DNA of 64,000 bases from an uncultured Pseudomonadales bacterium (lineage in GTDB: Bacteria > Pseudomonadota > Gammaproteobacteria > Pseudomonadales > Azotimanducaceae). The notes below the pieces were generated by a model. The model was not told where the DNA came from. It did not search any database and was given only the letters and a program-made list of their open reading frames with translations. A program made the position numbers and the translations under genes. This document shows positions 29,073 to 38,358 of this stretch, piece after piece. The DNA lies in assembly GCA_958295875.1 (NCBI GenBank), contig OY282379.1:682001-746000 (forward strand), in the 5' to 3' direction. Within the stretch, counting starts at the first letter, position 1; the number at the start of each line of letters is the position of its first letter.

Positions 29073-29819
29073 GTGAGCGAGCCAGCCATCTCCGCGACAC
29101 CAGATTCCAGCGCCCGGCGACAGCGTGGCAACCGGCGGCGGAGCGCCGGCGGCGGGTCGCGCGGGGGGGTCGGCATGAGCGTTGTGCTGGCGGTCGCGCT
29201 CGCCGGTTTCGTCGCCGCTGCGTGGTTCATCATGCATCAACAGCAACAGCTGGACACCACGGAACAGGCGTTGGCCAGCGCCGACCAACGCCTGCATTTG
29301 CTGGAGGAGCGGCTGCGCATGACCGACGCCGCAATGACAGAGTCCGGCGAGGACACCTTTGAGCAGCTGACGCTTTGGGAATCCGAAATCCGCAAGCTGT
29401 GGGATGTGTCCAATAAGCGCAATCGGGGCTGGATCGAGGGCAACCAGAAAACCATCAGCGAAAACGCATCGAGCATTTCCAGCGCCCAATCCGCCTTGAC
29501 GAGCCTAAAGAGCGCGGTGTCTCGCCACGAAACTGCGCTCGGCCGGCAGGACGAAGTGCTCGAACGGTTGGCGTCCATCGATGGGCAGGTGCGCCAGTTG
29601 GTGCGCCAGCAGCAAGACCTCGCAGACAAGGTGAACAGTGCCCGTCAGGTGGCCGCGAGTCTGAAAGCCACCTTGGAGCCGCAGGTGAAGGATCATGACG
29701 AGGCGCTCAAGGCCAACGATCAGCACCGCAGCCAACTGAACAGGCGGTTGCGCGAGTTGAGCGACCGGCTTGCCGGATTGGAACGCCAGCTCGCCCCAGC
29801 GTCCATCTCGGCCCGCTAG
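29073..29819 (+). CDS. Single-pass membrane protein with long coiled coil
   Basis: 248 residues from GTG 29073. A basic N-terminus (about 1-33) precedes one transmembrane helix (SVVLAVALAGFVAAAWFI, about 36-54). The rest is heptad-rich, charged helix (for example LEERLRMTDAAMTESGEDTF and LRELSDRLAGLERQL) predicted to form a coiled coil, probably in the periplasm. I recognise no named family. It converges with the acyltransferase gene, the two stops overlapping by four bases. Confidence 0.7.
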   Translation: MSEPAISATPDSSARRQRGNRRRSAGGGSRGGVGMSVVLAVALAGFVAAAWFIMHQQQQLDTTEQALASADQRLHLLEERLRMTDAAMTESGEDTFEQLTLWESEIRKLWDVSNKRNRGWIEGNQKTISENASSISSAQSALTSLKSAVSRHETALGRQDEVLERLASIDGQVRQLVRQQQDLADKVNSARQVAASLKATLEPQVKDHDEALKANDQHRSQLNRRLRELSDRLAGLERQLAPASISAR

Positions 29820-30712
29820 CCGCCCGCCGGCGGCTCGCCGCCGGCGCCCAACAGCCGACGATCCTTCGCGGCCCACAGGGCATCCGCCCATTCCTTGATG
29901 GCATCACGGCCGCCGCCGCTGGCCAACACCTCCGGCACGCCAAGGTTCTCGATGCGCACATCCACCGCGGGGCAGCGGCCACACAAGAAATCCCAGAACG
30001 ACGGCACCCCAGCCGAGTACTGAATCGTCACGTCCACCACCCCCGCCACCCGCTCCCCCAAGGCGTCGCTGACATAGCCCAAACCGGACGCCTTGGGCCG
30101 CAGCAGGCGGGCGAAGGGGGAGCCCTGCGCGCGATGCTTGGCCGGCGTGAACCGGGTGCCTTCAAGGAAGCTCAGCACCGCAGTGGGCCGTTCCTTGAAG
30201 CCGTCCGCGGCGTCCAGCGTCGCCTGCCGGTCGCGCTCGCGCAGCGCAGGGTTCGCCGCCAGCTTCTCGCGCCCGTAGCGATGCACATAGGGAAAGCCGA
30301 GCAACCACATGGCAACGCCCACCAAGGGCGCCCACAAGAGTTCCTTTTTGGTGAAGAACTTGAGCGGTGGCACGCGGCCAAGAAAGGCGTCCTGCAACAC
30401 CAAGATGTCCACCCAGGACTGATGATTGCTGACCACGAGGTACCAGCCGCGCCGCGACAGCGGGGCGCCCCCAGCCACGCGTTGGCGCATGCGCGTGAGC
30501 CTGAGCACGCGGATCATCAATCGATTGCTCGCCACCCAGCCGTCTATGATGCGATCCATCGGCGCACCGAGCCGCTGCCGCACCGCCCCGCGGGGCATGA
30601 GCAACTTGACGGCACCGAGCAGGTAAAGCGGCACGCACCACAATGCGGTATGCGTCGCCATGAACGCCATCGCCACGATGCCACGCAGGGTGTCCATGCC
30701 GCCATTGTCCAT
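29816..30712 (-). CDS. PlsC-family 1-acyl-glycerol-3-phosphate acyltransferase (YihG-like)
   Basis: About 298 residues from ATG 30712 (ATG 30697 is also possible). A hydrophobic N-terminus (IVAMAFMATHTALWCVPLYL) anchors it in the inner membrane. The acyltransferase motifs are NHQSWVD (the H-x4-D catalytic pair) and FLEGTRFTP (phosphate-binding). The layout resembles YihG/PA0005-type lysophospholipid acyltransferases rather than the short housekeeping PlsC. It diverges from the metalloprotease gene with a short intergenic gap. Confidence 0.87.
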   Translation of the reverse strand: MDNGGMDTLRGIVAMAFMATHTALWCVPLYLLGAVKLLMPRGAVRQRLGAPMDRIIDGWVASNRLMIRVLRLTRMRQRVAGGAPLSRRGWYLVVSNHQSWVDILVLQDAFLGRVPPLKFFTKKELLWAPLVGVAMWLLGFPYVHRYGREKLAANPALRERDRQATLDAADGFKERPTAVLSFLEGTRFTPAKHRAQGSPFARLLRPKASGLGYVSDALGERVAGVVDVTIQYSAGVPSFWDFLCGRCPAVDVRIENLGVPEVLASGGGRDAIKEWADALWAAKDRRLLGAGGEPPAGG

Positions 30713-30820
30713 CACAACCCGCCCGTGCCGCCACGCCGACGGTCCTCGCTGCCGGACAAACGCCTGCCAAGGGCGGCGCACCGACCTGGCGCACGGCGTC
30801 CGCCGCGCCACCTACTGCCC

Positions 30821-32008
30821 ATGAAGCGCCGTGGCAAGTGGCTCGGCCTCATCGCCTTCGTCGCTGCCCTCGCAAGCGTCGGCTGCGAGAGCGCTCTCTC
30901 TTACTATCCGCACCTCGCCTTCGGGCAGTTGCGCCTGCTCGCCGCGCGCCGCGATGTGGCGGACGTGCTTGCAGACCCGGCAACGCCGCCGGCCTTGGCG
31001 CACGCGCTGGGCCGCGTCGAAGGCCACCTAGAGTTTGCGCACACGCGCTTGCGGCTGCCGGTTGGCGGCCGCTACCAAAGCTACGTTCAGCTAGAGCGGG
31101 AAGCGGTGGTGTGGAACGTCTTCGCAGCGCCGGAGTTCTCGGTGGCGCCCGTGCGTTGGCGACATCCACTCATCGGCGCTGCAGCCTATCGCGGCTTCTT
31201 CGATTTGGAGCGCGCCCAACGCGCAGCGCAGAGCTTGGCGGCACGCGGCTTCGACACGCAGGTGAGCGGCGCGGCGGCGTACTCCACCCTCGGCTGGTTT
31301 GACGACCCACTGCTTTCCACCTTCATCAACCTGCCGGATGCGCACCTGGCTGAACTGCTGTTCCACGAGTTGGCCCACGGTGCCCTGTTCATCCCTGGCG
31401 ACACGGCGTTCAACGAGGCATTCGCCACGTTCGTCGGGCAACGCGGCGCCCTCGAATGGCTTGCCGCACAAGGCCGGGACGCGCAGCCAACCCGTGCAGC
31501 CTTCCGGGCGCGAGTGGACCAAGCCGCCTTCCTCCTCGCCTGGCGCGACCGCTTTGCAGCGCTCTACGCCCGCCCGCTGGCGGAAGATCAGCGCCGCATA
31601 TTGAAGGCGCGCCTGTTCGCCGAGATGCGTGCCTGCCACGCGCAACGCCCCCGCGCGGCTGCGCTGCCGAGGCGCCTCAACAACGCCGTCTTCGTCGCCG
31701 TCGCGGCCTATCAGCGGTGGACCGGCGCCTTTGCGGCCATCTTCGATGCGGCGGCACGGCAGTGGCCGGCCTTCCATGCGCAGACAAAGGCCATCGGTGA
31801 ACTGCCCGCCCCGGAGCGGGCCCAGCGCCTCGCGGCCCTCGCTGCCCGCGATGCCGAAGCGGCCGGCAACCAAGCGACGCCAGCCGAGCTCACCTGCGGC
31901 GACGCCGGCGGCCATGCCGCAATTGCGGTAGATTGGCGCCACATGGAAGCAAGCGAGCCTGCCAACGCGGGCACATCTCCCCTGCCCGCGGCGCAGCGCC
32001 GGCTGTGA
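30821..32008 (+). CDS. Putative zinc aminopeptidase, lipoprotein (COG4324-like)
   Basis: 395 residues from ATG 30821. A signal peptide ends in a lipobox (LASVGC), so it is probably a lipoprotein. A gluzincin-type HExxH-like motif appears as LLFHELAHGALFIPGDTAFNEAFATFVG, where the second glutamate (FNEAFA) would complete the zinc site. The family is annotated as predicted aminopeptidase without firm biochemistry. Its stop overlaps the GTG of the transporter gene, so the two are coupled. Confidence 0.8.
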   Translation: MKRRGKWLGLIAFVAALASVGCESALSYYPHLAFGQLRLLAARRDVADVLADPATPPALAHALGRVEGHLEFAHTRLRLPVGGRYQSYVQLEREAVVWNVFAAPEFSVAPVRWRHPLIGAAAYRGFFDLERAQRAAQSLAARGFDTQVSGAAAYSTLGWFDDPLLSTFINLPDAHLAELLFHELAHGALFIPGDTAFNEAFATFVGQRGALEWLAAQGRDAQPTRAAFRARVDQAAFLLAWRDRFAALYARPLAEDQRRILKARLFAEMRACHAQRPRAAALPRRLNNAVFVAVAAYQRWTGAFAAIFDAAARQWPAFHAQTKAIGELPAPERAQRLAALAARDAEAAGNQATPAELTCGDAGGHAAIAVDWRHMEASEPANAGTSPLPAAQRRL

Positions 32009-33561
32009 CGCCCGCGTCGAGCCCGCAATCCGGCACCGGCGGCTGGCACCCCCGCACCGTTGGTTGGTGGTTGGGGATCGCTTGCTTCGTTCTGCTGCTC
32101 GTCTTCCCGGTTGCCCCAGACAACCCGCCGGCGAGCCGGCTCGCCGCGGTGGCCATGCTGATGGCCGTTTGGTGGATTTCCCAAGCGATTCCGCTTTTCG
32201 CCACCGCGCTCTTGCCGCTGGCGCTCTTCCCCCTGCTGGGCATCCTCTCTGGACGCGCCACCGCGCCCATCTACTTCAACAACATCATCGTGCTGTTCAT
32301 CGGCGGGTTCATGATCGCCCTGACGATGCAGCGCTGGAACCTGCATCGCCGCATCGCGCTGGCCATCATCGCCCGCGTCGGCGGCGGGCCGGCGCGTTTG
32401 GTGCTGGGGTTCATGGTCGCCGCGGCGTTCCTTTCCATGTGGATTTCCAACACCGCCACCGCGGTGATGATGACGCCCATCGGGCTCGCCATCATCCTGC
32501 AAATGGAGGAGCGCGCCGGCGCCGCGTCGCGCCGCTTCTCCGTGGGCTTGCTGCTCGGCATCGCCTACGGCTGTTCGTTGGGCGGCATGACGACGCTGGT
32601 GGGCACGCCGCCGAACCTGTCCTTCGCGCGCATCCACGAGTTGCTGTTCCCCGCCGCGCCAGCGATCGCATTCGGCCAATGGATGATCGTCGCCCTGCCC
32701 ATCGCCGCCATCATGCTGCTCGCCGCGTGGTTCCTGATCACACAGGTGCTCTATCGGGCGCCGCCCGAGGCAACCGTTGACGGCGCCATCATTGATGCGG
32801 AGCAAGCGCGGCTCGGGCCCATTTCCTTCGAGGAACGCGTCGTGCTGGCGGTGTTCGCTGCCACGGCGTTGTTGTGGGTGTTTCGGGTGGATTTGCAGCT
32901 CGGCGCGCTCACGGTGCCGGGATGGTCGCGCCTCGCGCCGTGGCCGGCGCTCCTCGACGACGGCGTGGTGGCCATCACGATGGCATCGTTGCTGTTCTTC
33001 ATCCCAGCGCGCAATGGCGAGCCGGGCGAGCGGCTGATGGGCGCCGAAGTGGTGCCCCGGCTGCCTTGGAACGTAGTGCTGTTGATCGGCGGCGGTTTCG
33101 CCTTGGCGTCCGCCTTTCAACAAACGGGGCTGGCGCAGCTCATCGGCGGCCAATTCGAGGCCGTGGCGGCGCTGCCAACGTTCCTGCTCATCCTGCTCGT
33201 GTGCCTCTCGCTCACGTTCTTGACGGAACTCACCAGCAACACCGCCACCACGGAGATGATCCTGCCGATCCTCGCCTCGGTGGCGGTGGCCACCGGCACC
33301 CATCCGCTGGTGCTGATGATTCCAGCCACGATGTCCGCTTCCTGCGCGTTCATGATGCCGGTGGCAACGCCGCCGAACGCCATCGTCTTCGGCAGCAACC
33401 GCTTGACGGTCGGCGAGATGGCGCGCGCCGGCATCCTCCTCAATCTGCTCGGCGCCTTGGTCATCTCGACGACGGTGTACACGCTTGGGCTCACGATCTT
33501 CGACATCGACCCGGCACATCTGCCGGATTGGGCGCACGCCTTGGCGCCGGCGGCGCCATAA
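32005..33561 (+). CDS. DASS/SLC13-family anion:sodium symporter
   Basis: 518 residues from GTG 32005, overlapping the upstream stop (GTGA). About eleven hydrophobic segments. The paired SNT motifs that bind substrate and sodium in the divalent anion:sodium symporter family are visible: SNTATAVMMTPIG and SNTATTEMILPIL. TPPNLSFARIHELLF and TPPNAIVFGSN are the matching loop motifs. Likely substrates are C4-dicarboxylates, sulfate or similar; sequence alone does not decide. Confidence 0.88.
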   Translation: MTPASSPQSGTGGWHPRTVGWWLGIACFVLLLVFPVAPDNPPASRLAAVAMLMAVWWISQAIPLFATALLPLALFPLLGILSGRATAPIYFNNIIVLFIGGFMIALTMQRWNLHRRIALAIIARVGGGPARLVLGFMVAAAFLSMWISNTATAVMMTPIGLAIILQMEERAGAASRRFSVGLLLGIAYGCSLGGMTTLVGTPPNLSFARIHELLFPAAPAIAFGQWMIVALPIAAIMLLAAWFLITQVLYRAPPEATVDGAIIDAEQARLGPISFEERVVLAVFAATALLWVFRVDLQLGALTVPGWSRLAPWPALLDDGVVAITMASLLFFIPARNGEPGERLMGAEVVPRLPWNVVLLIGGGFALASAFQQTGLAQLIGGQFEAVAALPTFLLILLVCLSLTFLTELTSNTATTEMILPILASVAVATGTHPLVLMIPATMSASCAFMMPVATPPNAIVFGSNRLTVGEMARAGILLNLLGALVISTTVYTLGLTIFDIDPAHLPDWAHALAPAAP

Positions 33562-33567
33562 CCGCCC

Positions 33568-35004
33568 ATGCAGAGTTTCTTCTGGTACGACTTGGAGACC
33601 TCCGGCACCTCGCCTGCGCTGGACCGCATCATGCAATTCGCCGGCCAGCGCACGGACATGGACTTGAACCCCATCGAGGCGCCGTTCTCCACCCATGTGC
33701 GACTGCCGCCAGACATTGTGCCGTCGCCGGAGGCCTGCTTGGTCACCGGCATTACCCCGCAGCGCGCCGCCACTGGCCTCGCCGAGTGGGATGCGGTGCG
33801 GGAGATTCACGCGCGCTTCGCCACGCCGGAAACCTGCGTGGCCGGCTACAACAACTTGCGGTTCGACGACGAGTTCATCCGCCACGCGCTGTATCGCAAC
33901 CTGCTCGACCCCTACGCCCGGGAGTGGCGCGAAGGCAACAGCCGATGGGATTTGATCGACGTCGCCCGCGCCGCCTCCGCGCTGCGCCCCGACGGCATCG
34001 AATGGCCCATCGTGGACGAACAACCCACGTACCGCCTGAGCGTCCTGGCGCAAGCCAACGGCATCGACCACGACAATCCCCATGACGCCACCGCGGACGT
34101 GGAGGCCACCATCGCGCTGGCGCGATTGCTGCAGGCACGGCAACCCAAGCTCTTTGGCTATGCGTTGACCCTGCGCGCCAAACACGTCCCGCGGCAACTG
34201 CTCACGCCGCTCGGCAAGCAGGTGTGCGTGCATGCCTCGGGCATGTTCCCCAACACCCGTTTCTGCACCGCGCCGGTTATGTCGGTGGCGCAACACCCGC
34301 ACATCGACAACGCCATCGTGGTGGTGGATTTGGGAAGCGATGTGCAGCCGCTCATCGACGAACCCGCCGAGGCGCTGCGCGAGGCGCTCTTTGGCGAAGG
34401 CGTGGAGGAGCGTCCGCCCCTGAAGGAAGTGCGCTTGAATCGCTGCCCGTTCCTCGCCCCGCTCGCCACCTTGCGGTCGCAGGATGCGAAACGCTTGGGC
34501 GTGAACTTGGAGGTCATCCAGCAGCGAGCCGACGCGCTGCGCGCCGCGACGGGGCTCGCCGAGAAGATCGCGCGGGTGTACCAGCGCGACGCGGACGAAG
34601 GCTTTGTGAGCGAGGCCGGCGAACCGCCGCCGCGCGATGTGGAGGAGCGCTTGTACGACGGCTTCACGCCAGATGCGGACCGCGCCACCTGCGCATGGTT
34701 GCACCAAGGGCTACTCGCCGGCGCCCCTTGGCCAGCAATGCGCTTTGAAGACGCCCGGCTTGCCGAACTCGCCGAGCGCCTGCGGGCGCGGCTGCGGCCC
34801 GAGTCCCTCGACGCAGAGGCGGTCGAGCAATGGCGCCAATTCGTCGCCACGCGGCTCGCCAACGGCCAGCGCGGGCGCCTCTCGGTGGCCGAGTATCGAA
34901 ATGAAGTGGCCGAGCGGCTCGCGCAGGCGGCCCCGGAAGATCTGCCCACCCTGCGCGCGCTTGAAGCCTACGGCGATGCCTTGGCTGAACGGATGGCTGA
35001 GTGA
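33568..35004 (+). CDS. sbcB: Exodeoxyribonuclease I
   Basis: 478 residues, the expected length. It degrades single-stranded DNA 3'-5' in recombination and mismatch repair. The DEDDh exonuclease motifs are visible: FFWYDLETSGTSP (ExoI), GYNNLRFDDEFIRHALY (ExoII) and HDATADVEATIALARLL (ExoIII with its histidine). The SH3-like and helical C-terminal domains follow. It ends in a GTGA overlap with the ABC ATPase gene although the functions are unrelated. Confidence 0.93.
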   Translation: MQSFFWYDLETSGTSPALDRIMQFAGQRTDMDLNPIEAPFSTHVRLPPDIVPSPEACLVTGITPQRAATGLAEWDAVREIHARFATPETCVAGYNNLRFDDEFIRHALYRNLLDPYAREWREGNSRWDLIDVARAASALRPDGIEWPIVDEQPTYRLSVLAQANGIDHDNPHDATADVEATIALARLLQARQPKLFGYALTLRAKHVPRQLLTPLGKQVCVHASGMFPNTRFCTAPVMSVAQHPHIDNAIVVVDLGSDVQPLIDEPAEALREALFGEGVEERPPLKEVRLNRCPFLAPLATLRSQDAKRLGVNLEVIQQRADALRAATGLAEKIARVYQRDADEGFVSEAGEPPPRDVEERLYDGFTPDADRATCAWLHQGLLAGAPWPAMRFEDARLAELAERLRARLRPESLDAEAVEQWRQFVATRLANGQRGRLSVAEYRNEVAERLAQAAPEDLPTLRALEAYGDALAERMAE

Positions 35005-35744
35005 GCGAGCACTGCGCGCGCTTCCGCGACGTCGGCAAGCGCTACGACGACCTGTGGGTGCTCCAGGACGTGAGCCTTGAGTTGCCGGCTCGGCACACGT
35101 CGGCCATCGTCGGCGAATCCGGCTGTGGCAAAACCACCCTGCTGCAGCTCGCGAACGGCGTGCTGCGGCCAGACGCCGGCACCATCGACGTCCTCGGCGG
35201 CCCCGTGCCCACAACCGACGTCGAGGCATTCCGACGCCGCATCGGCTACGCCGTGCAAGGCGCGGGGCTGTTCCCGCATCTCACCGTGCGCGCCAACGTC
35301 ACGTTGCTCGCTCGGCTCGAAGGGTGGCCAGCGGAGCGCATCGCCGAACGCTTCGAGGAGCTGCTCGATGAGATGGGCTTGGCCGCCGGCTTGGCAGACC
35401 AATACCCCATTCAGCTTTCCGGCGGCCAGCAACAGCGCGCCGGGTTGTGTCGGGCGCTGATGCTGAAGCCAGACATGCTGCTCCTCGACGAGCCGTTCTC
35501 CGCGCTGGACCCCATTTCCCGCGTCGAGCTCTGCGAGCAGTTCGCCAGCGCCCAGCGCCAAGAAGGCGTGAGCGCGCTGCTCGTCACGCATGACATGCGC
35601 GAGGCCGCGCAACTGGCGGACTACCTCGTCATCTTGGGAGAAGGCGGCGTGCTGCAGGCCGGCGCGACCACTGAGGTGATCGCCAAGCCACGCCCCGGCT
35701 ATGTCGAGCGTTTGCTGAACACGCAGTTAGGAGACCTGCGGTGA
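35001..35744 (+). CDS. Osmoprotectant-type ABC transporter ATP-binding protein
   Basis: 247 residues from GTG 35001. Walker A is GESGCGKTTLLQLANG, the ABC signature is QLSGGQQQRAGLCRAL and Walker B is MLLLDEPFSALDP, followed by the switch histidine (LLVTHDM). There is no C-terminal CBS pair, unlike ProV/OpuCA. The next gene, coupled by GTGA, is a fused receptor-permease of the glycine betaine/choline type, so this is its ATPase. Confidence 0.88.
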   Translation: MSEHCARFRDVGKRYDDLWVLQDVSLELPARHTSAIVGESGCGKTTLLQLANGVLRPDAGTIDVLGGPVPTTDVEAFRRRIGYAVQGAGLFPHLTVRANVTLLARLEGWPAERIAERFEELLDEMGLAAGLADQYPIQLSGGQQQRAGLCRALMLKPDMLLLDEPFSALDPISRVELCEQFASAQRQEGVSALLVTHDMREAAQLADYLVILGEGGVLQAGATTEVIAKPRPGYVERLLNTQLGDLR

Positions 35745-37327
35745 TTTGGCGCGGCGCGGCGCCGCGGCGCGGCGGCTGGCCGGCATCGGCCCGCTCTCGA
35801 GCCGGCGCGGCCCGGCATGGGGCGAGGAACGCCGCCACGGCCTTGGCGTTCGCGGCCGCCATCGCCGCAGCAAGCGTCCCTGCCGCCGGCGACGCTGCGC
35901 CAGCGGACGCCGGCAAGCCCATCGTTGTCGCCAGCAAGAACTTCAACGAGGGCTACATTCTGGCCGAGCTGTTGGCGCAACTCCTTGAAACTGGCGGCTT
36001 CGCCGTGGAGCGGCGCTTTGGCCTCGGCGGCACGCTGGTCTGCTACGAGGCGCTGCTGGCCGGCGAGGTGGACGTTTACCCCGAGTACACCGGCACGCTG
36101 GCGCGCGCCATCCTGAAGCGCGAGGATTCGCCCAGCGTGCAAGCGCTGAACGCGGCGGTGGCGCCGTCTGGCCTCGAACTGCTCGGCGCCTTCGGCTACA
36201 ACAACACCTATGTGCTGGCCACGACCCGCCCAGTGGCGCGCGAGCACGGCTTGGCCACCGTGTCGGACCTCGTGGCCGCCCGGCAGCTGCGCGTCACGGT
36301 GAGCCATGAGTTCCTCGAACGCGGGGACGGCTGGCCGGGGCTCGCCCGCGCCTACGGCTTCGATTGGGCACCATCCGGCATTGAACACGGCCTCGCCTAC
36401 CAAGCGCTCGCGGATGGCGCCATCGACGTGACGGATGCCTACTCCACGGACGGCGAGTTGCTGCGCTACAACCTTGTGATGCTGCGCGACGACAAGGGCT
36501 TCTTCCCCGAGTATCTGGCAGGGCCGCTGGTGCGGGCTGACCTGCCGGCCGCCGCCAAGGCACGGCTGCGCCGCCTAACTGGGACGCTCACGGAGGCGGA
36601 CATGCAGGCGCTCAACGCCGCGGTGCTGTTCGAGGATGCAGACTTTGCCAGCGCTGCGGCGCGACACCTAAGCAGCTTGGGGATAGAGAGCGCAGGCGGA
36701 GGCGTCGATTTCTGGGGCGTGCTCGGGCGCAACACCCTGCGCCACTTGGAGCTCACCGCCGTCGCCCTGTTGCCGGCTGTGATCATCGGCGTCGGCGTGT
36801 CGATTTTGGTGTTTCGGGTGGCGTGGCTGTCGCGCGCCCTCATCTACGGCGCTGGGCTGCTGCAGACCATTCCATCCATCGCGCTGTTGGCGTTCATGAT
36901 CCCGTTGTTCGGCATCGGCGCGGCGCCGGCCATCGTTGCGCTGTTCCTCTATTCGCTGTTGCCCATCGCGCGCAACACGGTGACGGCGCTGGTCACCGTA
37001 GACCCGGTGTTGCTGCGCGTGGCCAAAGCGATGGGCCTCACCCGCTGGCAGGAGTTGCGCCATGTGCTGCTGCCGTTGGCGGCGCCGAGCGTGCTGGCCG
37101 GCGCCCGCACCGCGGCGGTCATCAGCATCGGCACGGCGACGTTGGCGGCCTTCATCGGTGCCGGCGGCTTGGGCGACCCCATCGTCACCGGCCTTGCGCT
37201 CAACAACCACGCGCTCATTCTGCAAGGCGCCGTGCCGGCGGCGCTGCTCGCCATCGCCGTGGAGTTCGCCTTCGAGGGCGTGGAACGCGCCTTGACGCCA
37301 CAGCACCTGCGGGTGGCGCACACCTAG
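35741..37327 (+). CDS. Fused substrate-binding protein and permease, glycine betaine/osmoprotectant ABC transporter
   Basis: 528 residues from GTG 35741. After a signal-like N-terminus, residues about 60-320 form an OpuAC-type binding protein (IVVASKNFNEGYILAELLAQ; DVYPEYTGTL; VTDAYSTDGELLRYNL). From about 330 on there is an inner-membrane permease domain (TIPSIALLAFMIPLFGIG; the EAA-like loop VAKAMGLTRWQELRHVLLPL). Order is receptor then permease, known in some OpuB/OpuC-type and YehZ-like systems. With the ATPase it makes a two-gene importer for compatible solutes such as betaine or choline. Confidence 0.88.
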   Translation: MIWRGAAPRRGGWPASARSRAGAARHGARNAATALAFAAAIAAASVPAAGDAAPADAGKPIVVASKNFNEGYILAELLAQLLETGGFAVERRFGLGGTLVCYEALLAGEVDVYPEYTGTLARAILKREDSPSVQALNAAVAPSGLELLGAFGYNNTYVLATTRPVAREHGLATVSDLVAARQLRVTVSHEFLERGDGWPGLARAYGFDWAPSGIEHGLAYQALADGAIDVTDAYSTDGELLRYNLVMLRDDKGFFPEYLAGPLVRADLPAAAKARLRRLTGTLTEADMQALNAAVLFEDADFASAAARHLSSLGIESAGGGVDFWGVLGRNTLRHLELTAVALLPAVIIGVGVSILVFRVAWLSRALIYGAGLLQTIPSIALLAFMIPLFGIGAAPAIVALFLYSLLPIARNTVTALVTVDPVLLRVAKAMGLTRWQELRHVLLPLAAPSVLAGARTAAVISIGTATLAAFIGAGGLGDPIVTGLALNNHALILQGAVPAALLAIAVEFAFEGVERALTPQHLRVAHT

Positions 37328-37342
37328 GCTGCGTCGTGGAAC

Positions 37343-37717
37343 CTAGCCTTCGAGGGGCTGCGCCATGTGCAGCAGGACGCCGGCCGGATCCCAGATGTAG
37401 GTGACCAGCGCCCCGTACGGCTCGCGCTTCGGCGGCGTCACCCGCGCCGCACCGAACGCTCCGCCGGCGATGATGGCCTGCGCATGCTCATGCCACGCCG
37501 CGGCGTCCGCCACGGTGACATGCAGCATGGTGTTCTCGCACCACTCACGCTGATAGTAGCGCTGCAGGAAGATGCGCTGCCCGGCCAATTCCAACTGCGC
37601 AAGGTCGCCACGGTCCCAAAGGAGTTGCCAGCCGAGGGCCACATAGAAATCCCGCGACACCGCGAAATCCCGCGTGCCGACGAAGGGGGAGACTTGAGAC
37701 GCGGTGAGGTTGGGCAT
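37343..37717 (-). CDS. VOC-superfamily (glyoxalase/bleomycin-resistance-like) protein
   Basis: 124 residues from ATG 37717; the longer frame would run into the tmRNA gene. Two beta-alpha-beta-beta-beta units of the vicinal-oxygen-chelate fold are apparent (FVGTRDFAVSRDFYVALGWQ; then GALVTYIWDPAGVLLHMAQP). Members include glyoxalases, dioxygenases and drug-binding proteins. Only one metal-ligand-like histidine per half is obvious, so it may bind a ligand rather than catalyse. Confidence 0.78.
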   Translation of the reverse strand: MPNLTASQVSPFVGTRDFAVSRDFYVALGWQLLWDRGDLAQLELAGQRIFLQRYYQREWCENTMLHVTVADAAAWHEHAQAIIAGGAFGAARVTPPKREPYGALVTYIWDPAGVLLHMAQPLEG

Positions 37718-37827
37718 GGAGCTTGAGGTTCGTCGAAGTGGCGAGAGATGGTTGGTGGACCGCCAGTTTCGGCAGCGCTCCCTTGCCTGCGCCGCCACTG
37801 AAGCGAAGCGCTCAACCCAAGCGGAGT

Positions 37828-38181
37828 TGGTGGAGGCGGCGGGAGTCGAACCCGCGTCCGTCAGCACTCCATCGTCGGCTCTACATGCTTAGTTTCGTCT
37901 ATTGCTTTAGCCAGCCCGCGGCCCGACGAACAGGGCGCCGGCTAGCGATCCTCTTTCGGTTTTAGCTAGCGGCGGCGAGGCGACGCCACCAGCGATCCTG
38001 CAAAACTTTGCCCCCGATGGTCCGTTGCAGGCGCCGCGCCATCAGGGTTAGCCGTCAAGCGGCTAGTGCGTAGTTGTCGTCGTTGGCAACTTTTCGAGTG
38101 CAGCAATTGATTAACGAGAGTTGCTACCCTCTCGGCATGCACCTTGGATTTCGATACCGCCGTCGAAACCAGATCGCCCCC
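37828..38181 (-). ncRNA. ssrA: Transfer-messenger RNA (tmRNA), tag ANDDNYALAA
   Basis: One-piece tmRNA of about 354 nt read on the minus strand. The 5' end starts GGGGGCG at 38181. The 3' end is CGCCTCC-A-CCA at 37828, and these seven bases pair (one G-U). The T-arm GGTTCGACTCC is next to it. The tag frame at 38087-38055 reads GCC AAC GAC GAC AAC TAC GCA CTA GCC GCT TGA, giving ANDDNYALAA, a typical gammaproteobacterial tag. tmRNA frees stalled ribosomes with SmpB. A TACAAT hexamer (38233-38228, minus strand) may be its -10. The CCA is encoded. Confidence 0.96.
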
Positions 38182-38358
38182 AACTGTGCTCCGTGGCTGA
38201 CCTCCGCCATGGCCCGCTTTGGGCACGATTGTACGCCTGTTGGCACCTCAAGACACGCTTTGGCTGCGGACCGGCTGGACAGGGGCGTCCATCCGCACCC
38301 GTCTCCTCTACACCCCTCCCCCTTGCCCCCCTCCCCCCGGCACCCACCCCGGCACCGC

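Noticed and set aside
31711..34707. 998-codon minus-strand frame
   Set aside because: Antisense to the aminopeptidase, DASS and sbcB genes; its composition is Arg/His/Gly-rich as expected of a high-G+C shadow.
37260..37342. Terminator after the osmoprotectant operon
   Set aside because: No stem with a following T-run is visible; the same is true after most operons here.
37828..37900. Possible tRNA from the GGTTCGACTCC T-arm
   Set aside because: The T-arm, acceptor stem and CCA belong to the tmRNA; there is no anticodon arm.
38074..38358. Longer start for the Sel1-repeat protein
   Set aside because: Would overlap the tmRNA gene and its likely promoter and give no signal peptide at the N-terminus.
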